Positions 54,845 through 64,000 of a DNA stretch of 64,000 nucleotides are shown here, piece after piece (positions within the stretch are counted from its first letter, which is position 1; every line of letters begins with the position of its first letter). The notes under the pieces are model-generated. The model ran no database searches and was not told the DNA's origin. It worked only from the letters and a program-made list of their open reading frames with translations. The translations under genes were made by a program, and so were the position numbers. This DNA comes from an uncultured Ignatzschineria sp. (GTDB lineage Bacteria > Pseudomonadota > Gammaproteobacteria > Cardiobacteriales > Wohlfahrtiimonadaceae). The stretch covers positions 1 to 64,000 of the forward strand of contig CALZEE010000004.1 in the NCBI GenBank assembly GCA_945639195.1. Direction: 5' to 3'.

Positions 54845-54874
54845 GTTATAGAACGCTTTGACTAAAGAGTCAAA
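54845..54874 (-). promoter_or_regulatory. trp operon promoter with palindromic operator
   Basis: On the minus strand -35 TTGACT (54868-54873) and -10 TATAAC (54845-54850) are 17 bp apart. The -35 lies in a perfect 7-bp-arm palindrome, TTTGACT / AGTCAAA (54857-54874), a reasonable site for a repressor such as TrpR, although it lacks the E. coli CTAG core. Transcription would begin about 65 nt before trpL. Confidence 0.65.
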
Positions 54875-55134
54875 TCTATTTCTACAAATCCTGCTAAAAA
54901 AACCTCAATAAAACGTATCAATCACTACGGTAGTACAAGGCGTTTAAGCATTCAGCAATCAATTATGAATTGCCTAAATTTCAGGCTATATAGAATCCCC
55001 TAATTCAATAAATCTTCACGCAATACCCTTTTAAGATCACATCCTATTACGCACAAAGATACGCTTATTCACACCCTTATTTATCTCCGTTATTACCAAC
55101 GTTTCCCATGGCTAAGCCACCCATCAAGCGACTT
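54875..55134. other. Spacer upstream of the trp promoter
   Basis: Together with the leader region this makes 360 bp without structural genes. Beyond the promoter I see no repeat or frame worth calling. Confidence 0.35.
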
Positions 55135-56292
55135 TTATTGGCAGATATTCACTACAAGATATTCCGAACGAGTTCCAATTCTAAATTTACCACCCCAAAT
55201 CCCCAAACCAGAACTCACTAAAAACTGACTACCTTCCACTTTTACTAATCCTGATGACAGCCCATTAATCCATTTGGCGAGATGCTTATAAGGCCAAATT
55301 TGCCCGTCATGAGTATGCCCTGAAAATTGTAAAAAAGGTCTTAATCCCGCGATATTTTGTAAATCTTTGGGCTGATGATCTAATACAATCATCGGGGTAT
55401 CCGCATCAAGCCCCTCAATGAGCGATGCTAAAGAGGCGCGCTGAGCATTCATTCGGTCATCTCTACCCACAAGGTAGATATTCTCCGGCAATAAAATAAC
55501 TTCATCTCGAAGCAACGTCATATTTGTCTGCGCTATAAAGGCGATGCTATTATCCATGCCGGCCAAATACTCATGGTTTCCGAGCACCGCATAAACGCCC
55601 CGCTTTGCGTGTAGCTGATCCAGCACCTCTTCGATCTTTTCATGGTAAAGCGGACGGACATCGTTATCGATCAAATCCCCACTAATAAAGATATAGTCAG
55701 CCTCTTCGGCATTTAATAACTTAACCCACGCTTCTAGCTCATTTCGACCAATTGTGTGCCCAAGATGAAGATCACTCACCATCACGGTTTTAATAACTCG
55801 GTGTGACTCGCCCTCTTCAGATTGCTGACAAGCTAATGGAGATGCTAAAGCTGTCTGCGTTGTTAGATCGATGAATAATTCTTGACGCACTTTTTGATGG
55901 TACTGCTGATTGCCATAATAAAAAACCCCACTATAAATCATCAATAATATTAAACAGAGCCAACCATTGTCTCGCCTAAAGGCGTCAATTTTTGACGAAG
56001 AGATCCAACGCGTAAAATGATTGATCATCCTAAAAATATCAATCAATAAAACCGGAATTAAAAAGTAAATCAACCCAACCATCCAAGCACCACCCACTAG
56101 ATAAAAGGGGCGCATAACAGAGAGGGGTAATACTTTACCGAAAAAAATTGTCAGCGGCATACTGATCGTTAATAACAGCATAAAAATACCGCTAATACGC
56201 TTTAGCCAACAATACTCTGGCAACATCTGATAAAAACGCCAGAGGATATAGCTCTGAATAAGGAGATATAGGGTCATAATAACGAAAAACAT
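55135..56292 (-). CDS. Membrane-anchored metallophosphoesterase
   Basis: A 385-aa protein with four N-terminal membrane helices and a C-terminal calcineurin-like phosphoesterase domain. Metal-binding motifs in order: S-D-L-H-L-G-H, G-D-L-I-D-N-D, G-N-H-E-Y and S-G-H-T-H-D-G-Q. It resembles the YkuE/YaeI group; the substrate (possibly a lipid or cyclic nucleotide phosphoester) is not shown. It is a single gene. Confidence 0.88.
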   Translation of the reverse strand: MFFVIMTLYLLIQSYILWRFYQMLPEYCWLKRISGIFMLLLTISMPLTIFFGKVLPLSVMRPFYLVGGAWMVGLIYFLIPVLLIDIFRMINHFTRWISSSKIDAFRRDNGWLCLILLMIYSGVFYYGNQQYHQKVRQELFIDLTTQTALASPLACQQSEEGESHRVIKTVMVSDLHLGHTIGRNELEAWVKLLNAEEADYIFISGDLIDNDVRPLYHEKIEEVLDQLHAKRGVYAVLGNHEYLAGMDNSIAFIAQTNMTLLRDEVILLPENIYLVGRDDRMNAQRASLASLIEGLDADTPMIVLDHQPKDLQNIAGLRPFLQFSGHTHDGQIWPYKHLAKWINGLSSGLVKVEGSQFLVSSGLGIWGGKFRIGTRSEYLVVNICQ

Positions 56293-56384
56293 AGTAATAC
56301 TGGCCCTTCATAATAAATGGTCAATCACTAGAAAAATCATTGCTTGATCGCACTAGTGGTCGTGCGCCTATTTCATAACGCACA

Positions 56385-56414
56385 ATAAAAGAAACCCCTA
56401 AAATGCCGGGGTTT
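56385..56414 (-). terminator. Intrinsic terminator after nadE
   Basis: On the minus strand AAACCCC / GGGGTTT with a 9-nt loop is followed by TCTTTTATT. The loop contains one copy of the frequent ATGCCGG motif. Confidence 0.8.
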
Positions 56415-56453
56415 GTATCAAAGGTCAAAGACCTTTACCGAATTTACCTGAAA

Positions 56454-57248
56454 TTATCGCAACGGTTTTCCCGGGAATCTCGGCATTGCACGCTTATGAT
56501 GCGAGCGCTCATGCCAAAAAGCAATACGCTCCGCTTCTGCTTTCGTTACAGGCTCTCCTCGCAAATGCTGATTCAATGCTCGATAAGTCACGCCCATTTC
56601 ATCTTCATCTGTTTGCGCTTCCCAGAGCCCTGCTGAAGGTTTTTTATCAATAATTTTGTCAGGCACACCCAAAATACGCGCCAGTGCAAAGATCTCATCT
56701 TTATCTAGATGAATCAGGGGCGCAATATCCACGCCGCCATCTCCAAACTTTGTAAAGTAACCCGTATACCACTCTACGGCATTATCCGTTCCTACAACAA
56801 CCGCATTTCTCGTTTGTGCAATCGTATAGAGCGTTGTCATACGGAGTCTGGCACTACTATTCCCAAAGATCACGCGATCTCGGCTTACATCGCCCGTTTT
56901 ATCATATTCAGGACCAATCGCTGCCATCAAAGTATCGAGCGTTTCGGTCAAATCTACCACATGATACGGCAGATCAGCATGCTCCATTACAAGCTTGGCA
57001 TCATCTAAATCATTCGGATGGCTATGAGATGGCATCATCACACCAATCGCACGATCTTGAAAATTACGTGCAAGTAGTAAGGCAATCACTGCGGAATCTA
57101 CCCCGCCACTTACCCCAAATACAAAATTTTCGGCGCCACGATAACTGAGTTCGCCTTCCAACCATGCTTCTAGCTCATGCACATATTCGTAAAGATACTC
57201 ATATGTTTTCTCAGAATGTTGTTCAGTAGATACTTTGTTCATACTCAT
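56454..57248 (-). CDS. nadE: NAD synthetase, ammonia-dependent
   Basis: The 264-aa product has the N-type ATP pyrophosphatase P-loop F-G-V-S-G-G-V-D-S-A near residue 45 and T-D-N-A-V-E-W-Y-T-G-Y-F-T-K-F-G-D-G-G. There is no nitrilase (glutaminase) domain, so it uses ammonia. It converts nicotinate adenine dinucleotide to NAD+. The nicotinate phosphoribosyltransferase gene precedes it, making a small NAD-salvage cluster. Confidence 0.95.
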   Translation of the reverse strand: MSMNKVSTEQHSEKTYEYLYEYVHELEAWLEGELSYRGAENFVFGVSGGVDSAVIALLLARNFQDRAIGVMMPSHSHPNDLDDAKLVMEHADLPYHVVDLTETLDTLMAAIGPEYDKTGDVSRDRVIFGNSSARLRMTTLYTIAQTRNAVVVGTDNAVEWYTGYFTKFGDGGVDIAPLIHLDKDEIFALARILGVPDKIIDKKPSAGLWEAQTDEDEMGVTYRALNQHLRGEPVTKAEAERIAFWHERSHHKRAMPRFPGKPLR

Positions 57249-57309
57249 CCTTTTTAGGGATTCAAGACCTGCCTGCCTTATTCCCGTCGCTTTATTAATG
57301 TCATTACCT

Positions 57310-57343
57310 AAAAAAAGAGGCTATAGAAATCGATCTATAGCCC
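57310..57343 (-). terminator. Intrinsic terminator between the nicotinate phosphoribosyltransferase gene and nadE
   Basis: On the minus strand GGCTATAGA / TCTATAGCC with a 6-nt loop is followed by TCTTTTTTT. It lies 60 bp before the nadE start, so read-through or a separate promoter must serve nadE. Confidence 0.85.
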
Positions 57344-57390
57344 ACTGTTCATTATCGCTTTATCATAAATCTTATGGTACTCATGAATAC

Positions 57391-58527
57391 TTAATCTTTC
57401 ACAATATTATCATCGTAAAGAACAGGTTCTAAACGAGGATTTGGGCGATATTTACGTCCCGCTTTTGCTTCAGGTTCACCATCAAGAAGAACATTATCGC
57501 CTGTGAAGCTGATATTCACTTTCAACAAGCTCGAGCCAACACCGTAAAAATCAACGGGGGTATTCTGCTTCTCAAATGCCGCGATTTTTTCAGCCGTAAA
57601 GCCACCACTCACCACAATTTTTACACTTTGGAAGCCTTCATTATCAAGTGCCTCTCGAAGCGCAAATACTAAGCTCGGATTCGTCCCTCGCGGGTCAAAT
57701 GTACCAAGTTTATCTTGGTTTCGCATAAAGTATTGATCCACCATCGTGTTCGAGGTATCAATCCGCACTGCTGACAATTTATCCCCAAAATGACGCGCAA
57801 CGCGAAGTGATTCTTCAATCGCATCATTATTATAATCGACTAATACCATCAATTTATCTGCGGGGAATGTCTTGTGATACGCTTTTGCCGCTTCTAATGT
57901 GTCGCCATTGAAGAGCTGAATCAAGGCATGTGGCATTGTACCTAATCCCTCAATGCCCCACCACTCATTCATTGCGTGCGTTGCTTGCGCCGATGATCCG
58001 CCAATAAATGCCGCATAACCATCGCCTGCTTGCTGACTAAAGTGATCATCCCGGTCACCCATAAAGATAATCTCTTTATCGCCCGCGGCTTCTACGACCT
58101 CTAACACATGCGTAGCAACAGAGGTTCTACGTGCGAGCGTACCATCAATAATACCTTCCAAATACCCAAAGTCTTGGTAATTGCCGGTAATAGTGAGTAC
58201 GGTTTCAAATGCATCCACGCGATCACCATCATTAAGCGCCCAAATTTCGAGTTTTTCAGGGTGATGTGCAAACGTATGGAGTAGGGAGATAGACTCATCA
58301 ATCCCACAAAGTACTGCGCCATTTTTTCGTTGGAAGAACTGCATTGTCACAATTCTCTCAGGCGCACACTGTTTGGCAATTTCTGCTGTTTTCAAGAAGT
58401 AGACAGCTGAGAACCATCCATCACCAATACGCTCATCGAATTTAAACGTTCTGTTGGTCAGTCGTTTAATTTTACCCCGATGTTTTAATTCGTATTCTTT
58501 AATATCACTAACAATTGTCGCTGTCAT
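57391..58527 (-). CDS. Nicotinate phosphoribosyltransferase family protein
   Basis: A 378-aa protein of the nicotinate/quinolinate phosphoribosyltransferase fold. Conserved-looking stretches are G-T-L-A-R-R-T-S-V-A-T, M-G-D-R-D-D-H-F, V-D-Y-N-N-D and V-S-G-G-F-T-A-E-K-I. It should make nicotinate mononucleotide from nicotinate and PRPP. It is shorter than E. coli PncB and closer to the compact group, so I leave the symbol open. Confidence 0.87.
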   Translation of the reverse strand: MTATIVSDIKEYELKHRGKIKRLTNRTFKFDERIGDGWFSAVYFLKTAEIAKQCAPERIVTMQFFQRKNGAVLCGIDESISLLHTFAHHPEKLEIWALNDGDRVDAFETVLTITGNYQDFGYLEGIIDGTLARRTSVATHVLEVVEAAGDKEIIFMGDRDDHFSQQAGDGYAAFIGGSSAQATHAMNEWWGIEGLGTMPHALIQLFNGDTLEAAKAYHKTFPADKLMVLVDYNNDAIEESLRVARHFGDKLSAVRIDTSNTMVDQYFMRNQDKLGTFDPRGTNPSLVFALREALDNEGFQSVKIVVSGGFTAEKIAAFEKQNTPVDFYGVGSSLLKVNISFTGDNVLLDGEPEAKAGRKYRPNPRLEPVLYDDNIVKD

Positions 58528-58973
58528 TATTACGGTTCTCTCTGTCCCTTTATATCGGGCCGAAGCAGGTTAATATCTTAGAAGTAGGTACTATAGCAAT
58601 TATCCCGCTCTCTTTTCAATGATTCTGCGCTTTTTAGAATAAATGGCGCAACAACTTCACTTTCATGCCAAAGCGATCATTATCAAAGTTGGTAATCATG
58701 AGATCAAAGATATAAACCAAATCTTCGTATTATCAATCAGCATATAATCTCTCAAAATCTCCAATGAGAATCGTCATGTTTACTGTCTTTGGTCAACTTT
58801 TAGGAAATCCACTCAATTATGTTATACATATGCACATTACCGATTACCGATAGCTATTATCAATAGTCATTACAGTAATGCGAATAACAGCTACATCAAG
58901 TACACGAAAATCTATCATGACGTTTGTCGAGATATGAAAAAAGCCAAAGTTTTTCAACTTTGGCTTTAAATTC
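58528..58973. other. Gap between the phosphoribosyltransferase gene and tRNA-Asn
   Basis: Apart from the tRNA terminator at 58938-58969 I see only AT-rich DNA, with no frame or repeat of note. Confidence 0.4.
58938..58969 (-). terminator. Terminator of the downstream tRNA-Asn gene
   Basis: AAAGCCAAAGTT / AACTTTGGCTTT stem immediately behind the tRNA, with a T run on the minus strand. Confidence 0.88.
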
Positions 58974-59050
58974 TGGCTCCTCGACCTGGGCTCGAACCAG
59001 GGACCCCTTGATTAACAGTCAAGTGCTACTACCAACTGAGCTATCGAGGA
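58974..59050 (-). tRNA. tRNA-Asn (GTT)
   Basis: A 77-nt minus-strand gene with encoded CCA. The acceptor stem TCCTCGA pairs with TCGAGGA; the anticodon loop reads CTGTTAA (GTT, Asn) and the T-arm GGTTCGAGC is standard. The D-arm has one weak pair. It is identical to the copy at 59203-59279. Confidence 0.95.
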
Positions 59051-59167
59051 ACAGAAGAACAATTATACCGATCTTTTTTTAAAAGGCAACTGCTTCGTAA
59101 TTTTTTATCGCCTCATTTTTAGCCAGTGAGGTTATTACATTATTCGATACTTTTAACACACAAAGAA

Positions 59168-59197
59168 AAAGCCAAAGTCTTACGACTTTGGCTTTTC
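59168..59197 (-). terminator. Terminator between the two tRNA-Asn genes
   Basis: AAAGCCAAAGTC / GACTTTGGCTTT stem with flanking A/T runs; the same outer stem as the other tRNA terminator but a different loop, suggesting an old duplication of the tRNA-terminator unit. Confidence 0.88.
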
Positions 59198-59202
59198 TAT
59201 TC

Positions 59203-59279
59203 TGGCTCCTCGACCTGGGCTCGAACCAGGGACCCCTTGATTAACAGTCAAGTGCTACTACCAACTGAGCTATCGAGGA
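59203..59279 (-). tRNA. tRNA-Asn (GTT), second copy
   Basis: The same 77-nt sequence as the gene at 58974-59050, with encoded CCA and anticodon GTT, 152 bp upstream on the same strand. Its own terminator follows. Confidence 0.95.
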
Positions 59280-59408
59280 ATAGAAAAGCAATTCTACCGT
59301 TTTTTAGAAATAAGGCAAGCCTCTTTTCGCGCCTTTTTTAGCCATTCATATAGAATGCGCATTTTTCTCTCAAACTACGAAGATCACCCTCTTGATTCAA
59401 CAGCAATC

Positions 59409-61262
59409 TTACTTCAACTTCTCTAAACGAGAAACATCTCTTACTGCACCAAATGCCGCCGATGTCGCGAGTGCTCCATAGACTTTTAAGGCATTAGATA
59501 CTTTACGCGGACGCGGCTTTGCCGGAACAAAGCCCTTCTCTCTTTGCGCCTTCATACGTGCATCAATCACAGCTTCATCGACGATCAACTCAATCGAGCG
59601 ATTCGGAATATCGATAATAATCTTATCCCCATTCTCGACAACCCCAATTAAGCCACCATCCGCTGCTTCAGGAGAAACGTGCCCAATAGAGAGACCCGAT
59701 GTACCGCCTGAGAAGCGTCCATCTGTTAATAATGCGCATTGCGCATCAATCTTTTTACTCTTAAGGTATGACGTTGGGTAGAGCATCTCCTGCATACCAG
59801 GACCACCTTTAGGCCCTTCGTAACGAATAATCACTACTTCCCAAGGCTTTACCTCATCCCCTAAAATGCCGGCAACTGCAGCATCTTGGCTCTCATAAAC
59901 ACGCGCTGTTCCTTCAAACTTCAAGATTGAAGCATCCACGCCAGCTGTCTTCACGATACAACCATCCGTTGCAAGATTACCGTAAAGAATCGCAATCCCT
60001 CCATCTTGGCTATACGCATCTTTTACGGCACGAATACAGCCATTTTCACGATCCAGATCCAATGTGTCAAAGTGACGATCTTGGGAGAATGCTTCCGTCG
60101 TACGAACACCACCAGGTGCTGCTTTAAAGAAATCGTGATGTTGTTCATTTCGCACGATATCCCACTCATCTAAACCCGCTTTTAAACTGGAATGATAAAC
60201 GGTTGGCTGGTCTGAATGGAGCAAATTCATACGATCAAGCTCGCCCAAGATCCCGTAGATCCCTCCGGCACGATGCACGTCTTCCATATGATATAAGTTC
60301 GTGGAAGGCGATACTTTTGAAAGGTGTGGCACTTTACGAGAGAGGCGATCAATATCTTTCATCGTGAAATCAACCCCTGCCTCATGAGCGGCTGCCAATA
60401 AATGAAGAACCGTATTCGTCGATCCACCCATCGCAATATCAAGCATCATTGCATTCTCAAAGGCGTTAAAATTCACGATATTTCTTGGAAGAACCGCTTG
60501 GTTTCCATTTTCATAATGATCTTTCGTAATTTTTACAATGGTTCTTGCCGCTTCTAAGAAGAGTTCTTTACGGCGTGCATGCGTTGCTAACAATGAACCA
60601 TTTCCTGGAAGCGCTAATCCTAACGCCTCTGTTAAGCAGTTCATCGAGTTTGCGGTAAACATCCCAGAGCATGATCCACATGTTGGGCATGCCGCGCTCT
60701 CAATGGCAGAAACTTTTGCATCTTCCGCATCATCACTTGCCGCCATAACCATCGCATCTACGAGGTCAAGCTTCATCTCTTTACCATCCCAGATCACTTT
60801 CCCGGCTTCCATTGGACCACCAGAAATAAAGATCGTTGGGATATTCAAACGTAAAGATGCCATAAGCATTCCCGGCGTAATCTTGTCACAGTTAGAGATA
60901 CAAATTAACGCATCTGCACAGTGCGCATTGACCATATACTCCACCGAATCTGCGATAAGATCGCGACTCGGTAGCGAATAGAGCATGCCATCATGGCCCA
61001 TTGCAATCCCGTCATCGACGGCAATCGTATTAAACTCTTTCGCAACACCGCCCGCAGCTTCAATCTCTCGTGCGACCATCTGTCCAAGATCTTTAAGATG
61101 AACATGTCCTGGTACAAATTGGGTAAATGAGTTAGCGACCGCAATAATCGGTTTTTTAAAGTCCTCATCTGTCATGCCTGTTGCGCGCCATAAAGAGCGT
61201 GCTCCGGCCATATTTCTACCCTGAGTTGATGTATGTGATCGGTACTTTGGATCCTGAACCAT
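59409..61262 (-). CDS. ilvD: Dihydroxy-acid dehydratase
   Basis: A 617-aa iron-sulfur enzyme of branched-chain amino acid synthesis. Cluster and active-site motifs: [11 protein letters not shown] near residue 125, [18 protein letters not shown] near 195, and [11 protein letters not shown]. It dehydrates dihydroxyisovalerate and dihydroxymethylvalerate. ATG 61262 with GAGG about 8 nt upstream is chosen; the frame is open to 61283. Confidence 0.96.
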   Translation of the reverse strand: MVQDPKYRSHTSTQGRNMAGARSLWRATGMTDEDFKKPIIAVANSFTQFVPGHVHLKDLGQMVAREIEAAGGVAKEFNTIAVDDGIAMGHDGMLYSLPSRDLIADSVEYMVNAHCADALICISNCDKITPGMLMASLRLNIPTIFISGGPMEAGKVIWDGKEMKLDLVDAMVMAASDDAEDAKVSAIESAACPTCGSCSGMFTANSMNCLTEALGLALPGNGSLLATHARRKELFLEAARTIVKITKDHYENGNQAVLPRNIVNFNAFENAMMLDIAMGGSTNTVLHLLAAAHEAGVDFTMKDIDRLSRKVPHLSKVSPSTNLYHMEDVHRAGGIYGILGELDRMNLLHSDQPTVYHSSLKAGLDEWDIVRNEQHHDFFKAAPGGVRTTEAFSQDRHFDTLDLDRENGCIRAVKDAYSQDGGIAILYGNLATDGCIVKTAGVDASILKFEGTARVYESQDAAVAGILGDEVKPWEVVIIRYEGPKGGPGMQEMLYPTSYLKSKKIDAQCALLTDGRFSGGTSGLSIGHVSPEAADGGLIGVVENGDKIIIDIPNRSIELIVDEAVIDARMKAQREKGFVPAKPRPRKVSNALKVYGALATSAAFGAVRDVSRLEKLK

Positions 61263-61970
61263 GATTTTTCCTCTATTCTCCATATCATTTTAATAGATGC
61301 CGGTAGTGTATGAGGTAATCTCCTCACAATATTTACTACCTGCTCTGCTCTATATCTTCATTCACTTACAATTTTTGCTATTTCAATAGAACTTTTCAGT
61401 AATACTATCTGTGCTACTTCTATTTAGCTTATTTCCGCTGCATTTTAAATTTCTTAAATTCATTAATAAATAGATCTATTCATCAATTTATTTTGCAAAT
61501 CCAATCCCGTTTAAGGGAGCGATTCTTGCCTATCTCGCCTACAATAATGGCGCATGCTCATCATTAATCATACGTTAAGATCGCTTATTGATGCCCTTTA
61601 TCATAAGAGGCGTTACGCAAACACTTTATAAGTGCAGAGGATTGATGATAAATATTTTATTTATCAATACTTATAGGCTTTGTAAGCCAAGCAAACTCCT
61701 CTCTAACGGCGTTTATATCTCTATAAAATTAACATTAACACACTTTAAAAGAAACACCACTATTCGACCAATTAATACAATTTAAGCCTCTCAAAGAAAG
61801 ATGTCGCGGCTTAATGTCTATCTCTCACTAACGTCCGATTTCATTGAAATATTTTATGATCTTCAATACACGTGTTAACTAAAACTCGTCAAAATAAACA
61901 GATAAAAATAAATAGCTAAAATTATTAACAAATAGATAGTAGAGATATATCACCGCAAACGCAACTTGCT
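61263..61970. other. Long AT-rich gap between ilvD and ychJ
   Basis: Seven hundred bases without a supported gene. A 65-codon plus-strand frame at 61588-61785 has no ribosome site and no recognisable product. I looked on the minus strand for an ilv-type leader peptide rich in Ile/Val/Leu with an attenuator and did not find one. Confidence 0.45.
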
Positions 61971-62381
61971 TTAGAGAAATTCCCCATCGATATAACGAAG
62001 TTTCCCCGCCTCTACAATAAAGCGACTACGCTCTGTAAATTTATTTGCGCGTCCATTCTCACGATAACGCGCCTCAAATGTTACAAAGTGCTCACCATGA
62101 CTATTTTCTGGCTCCGTTTTAATAATTTTCAAAAAGAACCATTGAAGCTCGGCAGAATCTGGCGTTAAAACTTTCTCAGGTCTCGTTGAACTGTGCCAGC
62201 TTTCTGATAAATAAGCTTCTAATTGATACGTAAATGCTGTAAAACGCGAGCGCATTAAGGACTCTGCAGTTATCGGAATTTCCCCCTGATGATAAACCTC
62301 ACAACATTCATAATATGCCTTTCCACTTTGACAGGGGCAAACGACCTTCTCTCGTCTCTTTTCTTGATTCTTAACTGACAT
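61971..62381 (-). CDS. ychJ: UPF0225 (YchJ) SEC-C protein
   Basis: A 136-aa protein. The N-terminal SEC-C zinc motif is C-P-C-Q-S-G-K-A-Y-Y-E-C-C, followed by the YchJ signature A-E-S-L-M-R-S-R-F-T-A-F and an NTF2-like domain with F-E-A-R-Y-R. Function is unknown. ATG 62381 gives a family-like start but the AAGGA is very close; a GTG at 62420 is the alternative. Confidence 0.85.
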   Translation of the reverse strand: MSVKNQEKRREKVVCPCQSGKAYYECCEVYHQGEIPITAESLMRSRFTAFTYQLEAYLSESWHSSTRPEKVLTPDSAELQWFFLKIIKTEPENSHGEHFVTFEARYRENGRANKFTERSRFIVEAGKLRYIDGEFL

Positions 62382-62543
62382 ATCCTTACTAAACTCCCGA
62401 TAAATGAACTGATAAATCACCCTAATTATTCTAGCATGCCCAAAAATCTTGTTATTCCACTAAAGTTACGCTATCGCCATTAAATGATGTTTGCGCCTCT
62501 TTAATGCCCGTTCCTTTAATAGGTATCCCCATAATCGAGATCT

Positions 62544-64000
62544 ATGCTTCCTATCGCACTATCACTTGTCATCGAATCTCTTTGGCTGATTCTCTCCCCT
62601 TTTAATCTTCAGTCAACACTTACTGTTTCTGGGTTATGCCTATTATTGTTTCTACTGTTAGGAAGTATCTTCTTTTACCAACGACACTTTTACCGCTTCT
62701 CTATCTGCCTCTTCTCTATTATCGGAATCTCTCTTTCACTTTTTCTCTATATTCCTCAATTACATCACTATCAAATTATTCAACAATCCTATCCGCTCTC
62801 TTTTTCTGCAACCTTTGAAATCGATCGCAATCAATACGCTAGTAGCACCACCATCAAACTCCTCAAAGTCCACACAATTGATGCGCCCAATGAAACTCAG
62901 CAGGAGTCCCTAAAAAGTGCACTCAAACAGAGTTCTATACGGGTTTATAATATTGAGCCTGAGATTAAAAAAACACTTCAAGAAGGCGAACAGTATCAAG
63001 CAAGCATTCAGGTTCGGCCACGGACTTATCGCAATATCCCCGGCGACTCTCAAAAAATTTTACAAGCACTCGCTCGAAAAGAGATTGGCTATGGTCGCTT
63101 TAATGATTCTCCTCTCAAAATAAAAGAGATTTCGGCAATTGATTCTCAAAGAAACTTCATTGAAGCGCACCTTCTTAAGCATTACCCGCAAGGTCATTAC
63201 TTAAGCGCTCTCTCGGTTGGAAAGACCCAGCATCTCCAACAAAAAGATTGGAATATACTGCGCCAAACCGGCACGATCCATCTTGTGTCGATCTCAGGGC
63301 TGCACCTCTCGCTGACAGCCTTTTATGCCTTCATCTTCTTTAGAGTACTCTTTGGCTTACTGGCCTTTAAGAATGTGACACCCTTTAAAGTTGCCGCAGG
63401 CTTATCCATTATTGTTGCATGGTATTATGCGCTTTTCGCCGGCATGAGCTTACCAACCCTACGAGCTGCTATTATGTTTTCCATCGCAATGCTCTCGCTC
63501 TTAATTTCCCGGCCGATATTTAGCTTACAAGGCGTCAGTATTGCCCTCATTGTTATTCTCAGCATTATGCCGCTCTCCCTTTTAATGCCGGGATTTTGGC
63601 TCTCTTTTGTAGCGGTTATTATTCTGATTCTTTCAGCGAAGATTTTTTCAACACCATTAAAAGCGATTGTTTTAACGCAAATTGTTATCTCTCTCTTATT
63701 GATACCATTAACCGCGAGCTTCTTTGGTGAAGTATCCCTCGTGAGCCCTTTTATTAACTTTTTTGCTATTCCATGGACGTCCACCATGATTATGCCGGCG
63801 CTACTCATCGGCACGCTACTTCTCTTTATTCATCCCATGCTCGCTGCACCCTTTTTATCGCTTGCAGACCAAGGTGTCTTTGTCTTAATTAAAGCCATTG
63901 ATGGAAGTGCAAAAGTACCTTACGCCTCGATATTAACCGCTAAAATGTCTCTATCCCTCGCCGTGATAATAACATTTACTACCTTAAGTCTTCTCTATGC
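62544..64000 (+). CDS. comEC: DNA internalisation protein ComEC (5' part, runs off the window)
   Basis: The frame is open from ATG 62544 to the right edge, 485 codons without a stop. Several N-terminal membrane helices and an OB-like region (DUF4131) are followed by the competence domain with the hallmark H-L-V-S-I-S-G-L-H-L-S-L near residue 250, A-G-M-S-L-P-T-L-R-A, and further helices. ComEC forms the inner-membrane channel that takes up single-stranded DNA in transformation. The C-terminal nuclease-like domain is outside the window. Confidence 0.93.
   Translation, partial: MLPIALSLVIESLWLILSPFNLQSTLTVSGLCLLLFLLLGSIFFYQRHFYRFSICLFSIIGISLSLFLYIPQLHHYQIIQQSYPLSFSATFEIDRNQYASSTTIKLLKVHTIDAPNETQQESLKSALKQSSIRVYNIEPEIKKTLQEGEQYQASIQVRPRTYRNIPGDSQKILQALARKEIGYGRFNDSPLKIKEISAIDSQRNFIEAHLLKHYPQGHYLSALSVGKTQHLQQKDWNILRQTGTIHLVSISGLHLSLTAFYAFIFFRVLFGLLAFKNVTPFKVAAGLSIIVAWYYALFAGMSLPTLRAAIMFSIAMLSLLISRPIFSLQGVSIALIVILSIMPLSLLMPGFWLSFVAVIILILSAKIFSTPLKAIVLTQIVISLLLIPLTASFFGEVSLVSPFINFFAIPWTSTMIMPALLIGTLLLFIHPMLAAPFLSLADQGVFVLIKAIDGSAKVPYASILTAKMSLSLAVIITFTTLSLLY

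Noticed and set aside
58938..59279. Mobile-element attachment at the tandem tRNA-Asn genes
   Set aside because: No integrase or partial tRNA copy lies nearby; two complete identical genes with separate terminators fit a simple duplication.
59126..59341. Plus-strand frame across the second tRNA-Asn gene
   Set aside because: It reads through the antisense of a tRNA and its terminator, a well-known source of false small proteins.
61588..61785. 65-codon open frame between ilvD and ychJ
   Set aside because: It has no ribosome site, no recognisable product and lies in very AT-rich DNA where such frames arise by chance.

Overview
The window looks like a chromosomal piece of a moderately AT-rich gammaproteobacterium. 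The core genes (trmB, ispG, hemJ, lptD, lpxK, rnr, yfbS, msrA, a trpC-trpF fusion, ilvD) resemble gammaproteobacterial versions. An Ignatzschineria/Wohlfahrtiimonas-like (Cardiobacteriales-type) host is my guess from protein character and base composition; it is not proven. dprA and comEC suggest a naturally transformable lineage.

Region 1 (1 to about 19857) is a visibly more AT-rich genomic island. Its right end lies inside the host greB gene: the 3' part of greB resumes at 19858 in frame and without its own start. Next to that end is a recombinase trio. It consists of a 445-aa tyrosine recombinase, a 906-aa tyrosine recombinase and a 204-aa partner, in the arrangement of gamma-mobile-trio GmtY/GmtZ/GmtX (and of Tn554 TnpA/B/C). 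The same tightly packed minus-strand operon continues with a complete but diverged greB, then cas7fv, cas5fv and cas6f of a type I-F2 (I-Fv) CRISPR effector. It ends in a minimal array of two 28-nt repeats around one 32-nt spacer. No cas1, cas2-3 or cas8 is present. A recombinase operon that carries an effector-only Cascade, one spacer and a replacement copy of the gene it interrupts is the outstanding feature of the window. It invites comparison with CRISPR-associated transposons, but with tyrosine recombinases in place of Tn7 proteins.

Further left in the island, beyond an unrecognised zinc-ribbon gene, is a compact six-gene minus-strand defence operon: adenine methyltransferase, SF2 helicase, GIY-YIG protein, SIR2-like protein, HerA ATPase and a second SF2 helicase. 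The last gene is cut by an IS3-family element whose end lies at 306.

Region 2 (20221-49800) is ordinary core chromosome: tRNA methylation (trmB), isoprenoids (ispG), haem (hemJ), peroxiredoxin (bcp), competence (dprA), Bax-inhibitor-like yccA, LPS assembly (lptD, lpxK), a PuuP-like permease, dtd, HAD phosphatase, coaX, rnr, dinB, a LysR-pirin pair, DUF817, msrA, yfbS and an isochorismatase-like hydrolase. Many units end in clear intrinsic terminators. An unlisted 47-codon gene with a Cys-Gly-rich tail lies at 43215-43358.

Region 3 (49782-64000) carries the trp operon trpD-trpCF-trpB-trpA. A well-formed promoter, a leader peptide with tandem Trp codons and an attenuator precede it; trpE and trpG are not here. 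Then come a membrane metallophosphoesterase, nadE, a nicotinate phosphoribosyltransferase, two tandem tRNA-Asn genes, ilvD, ychJ and the start of comEC, which runs off the right edge.
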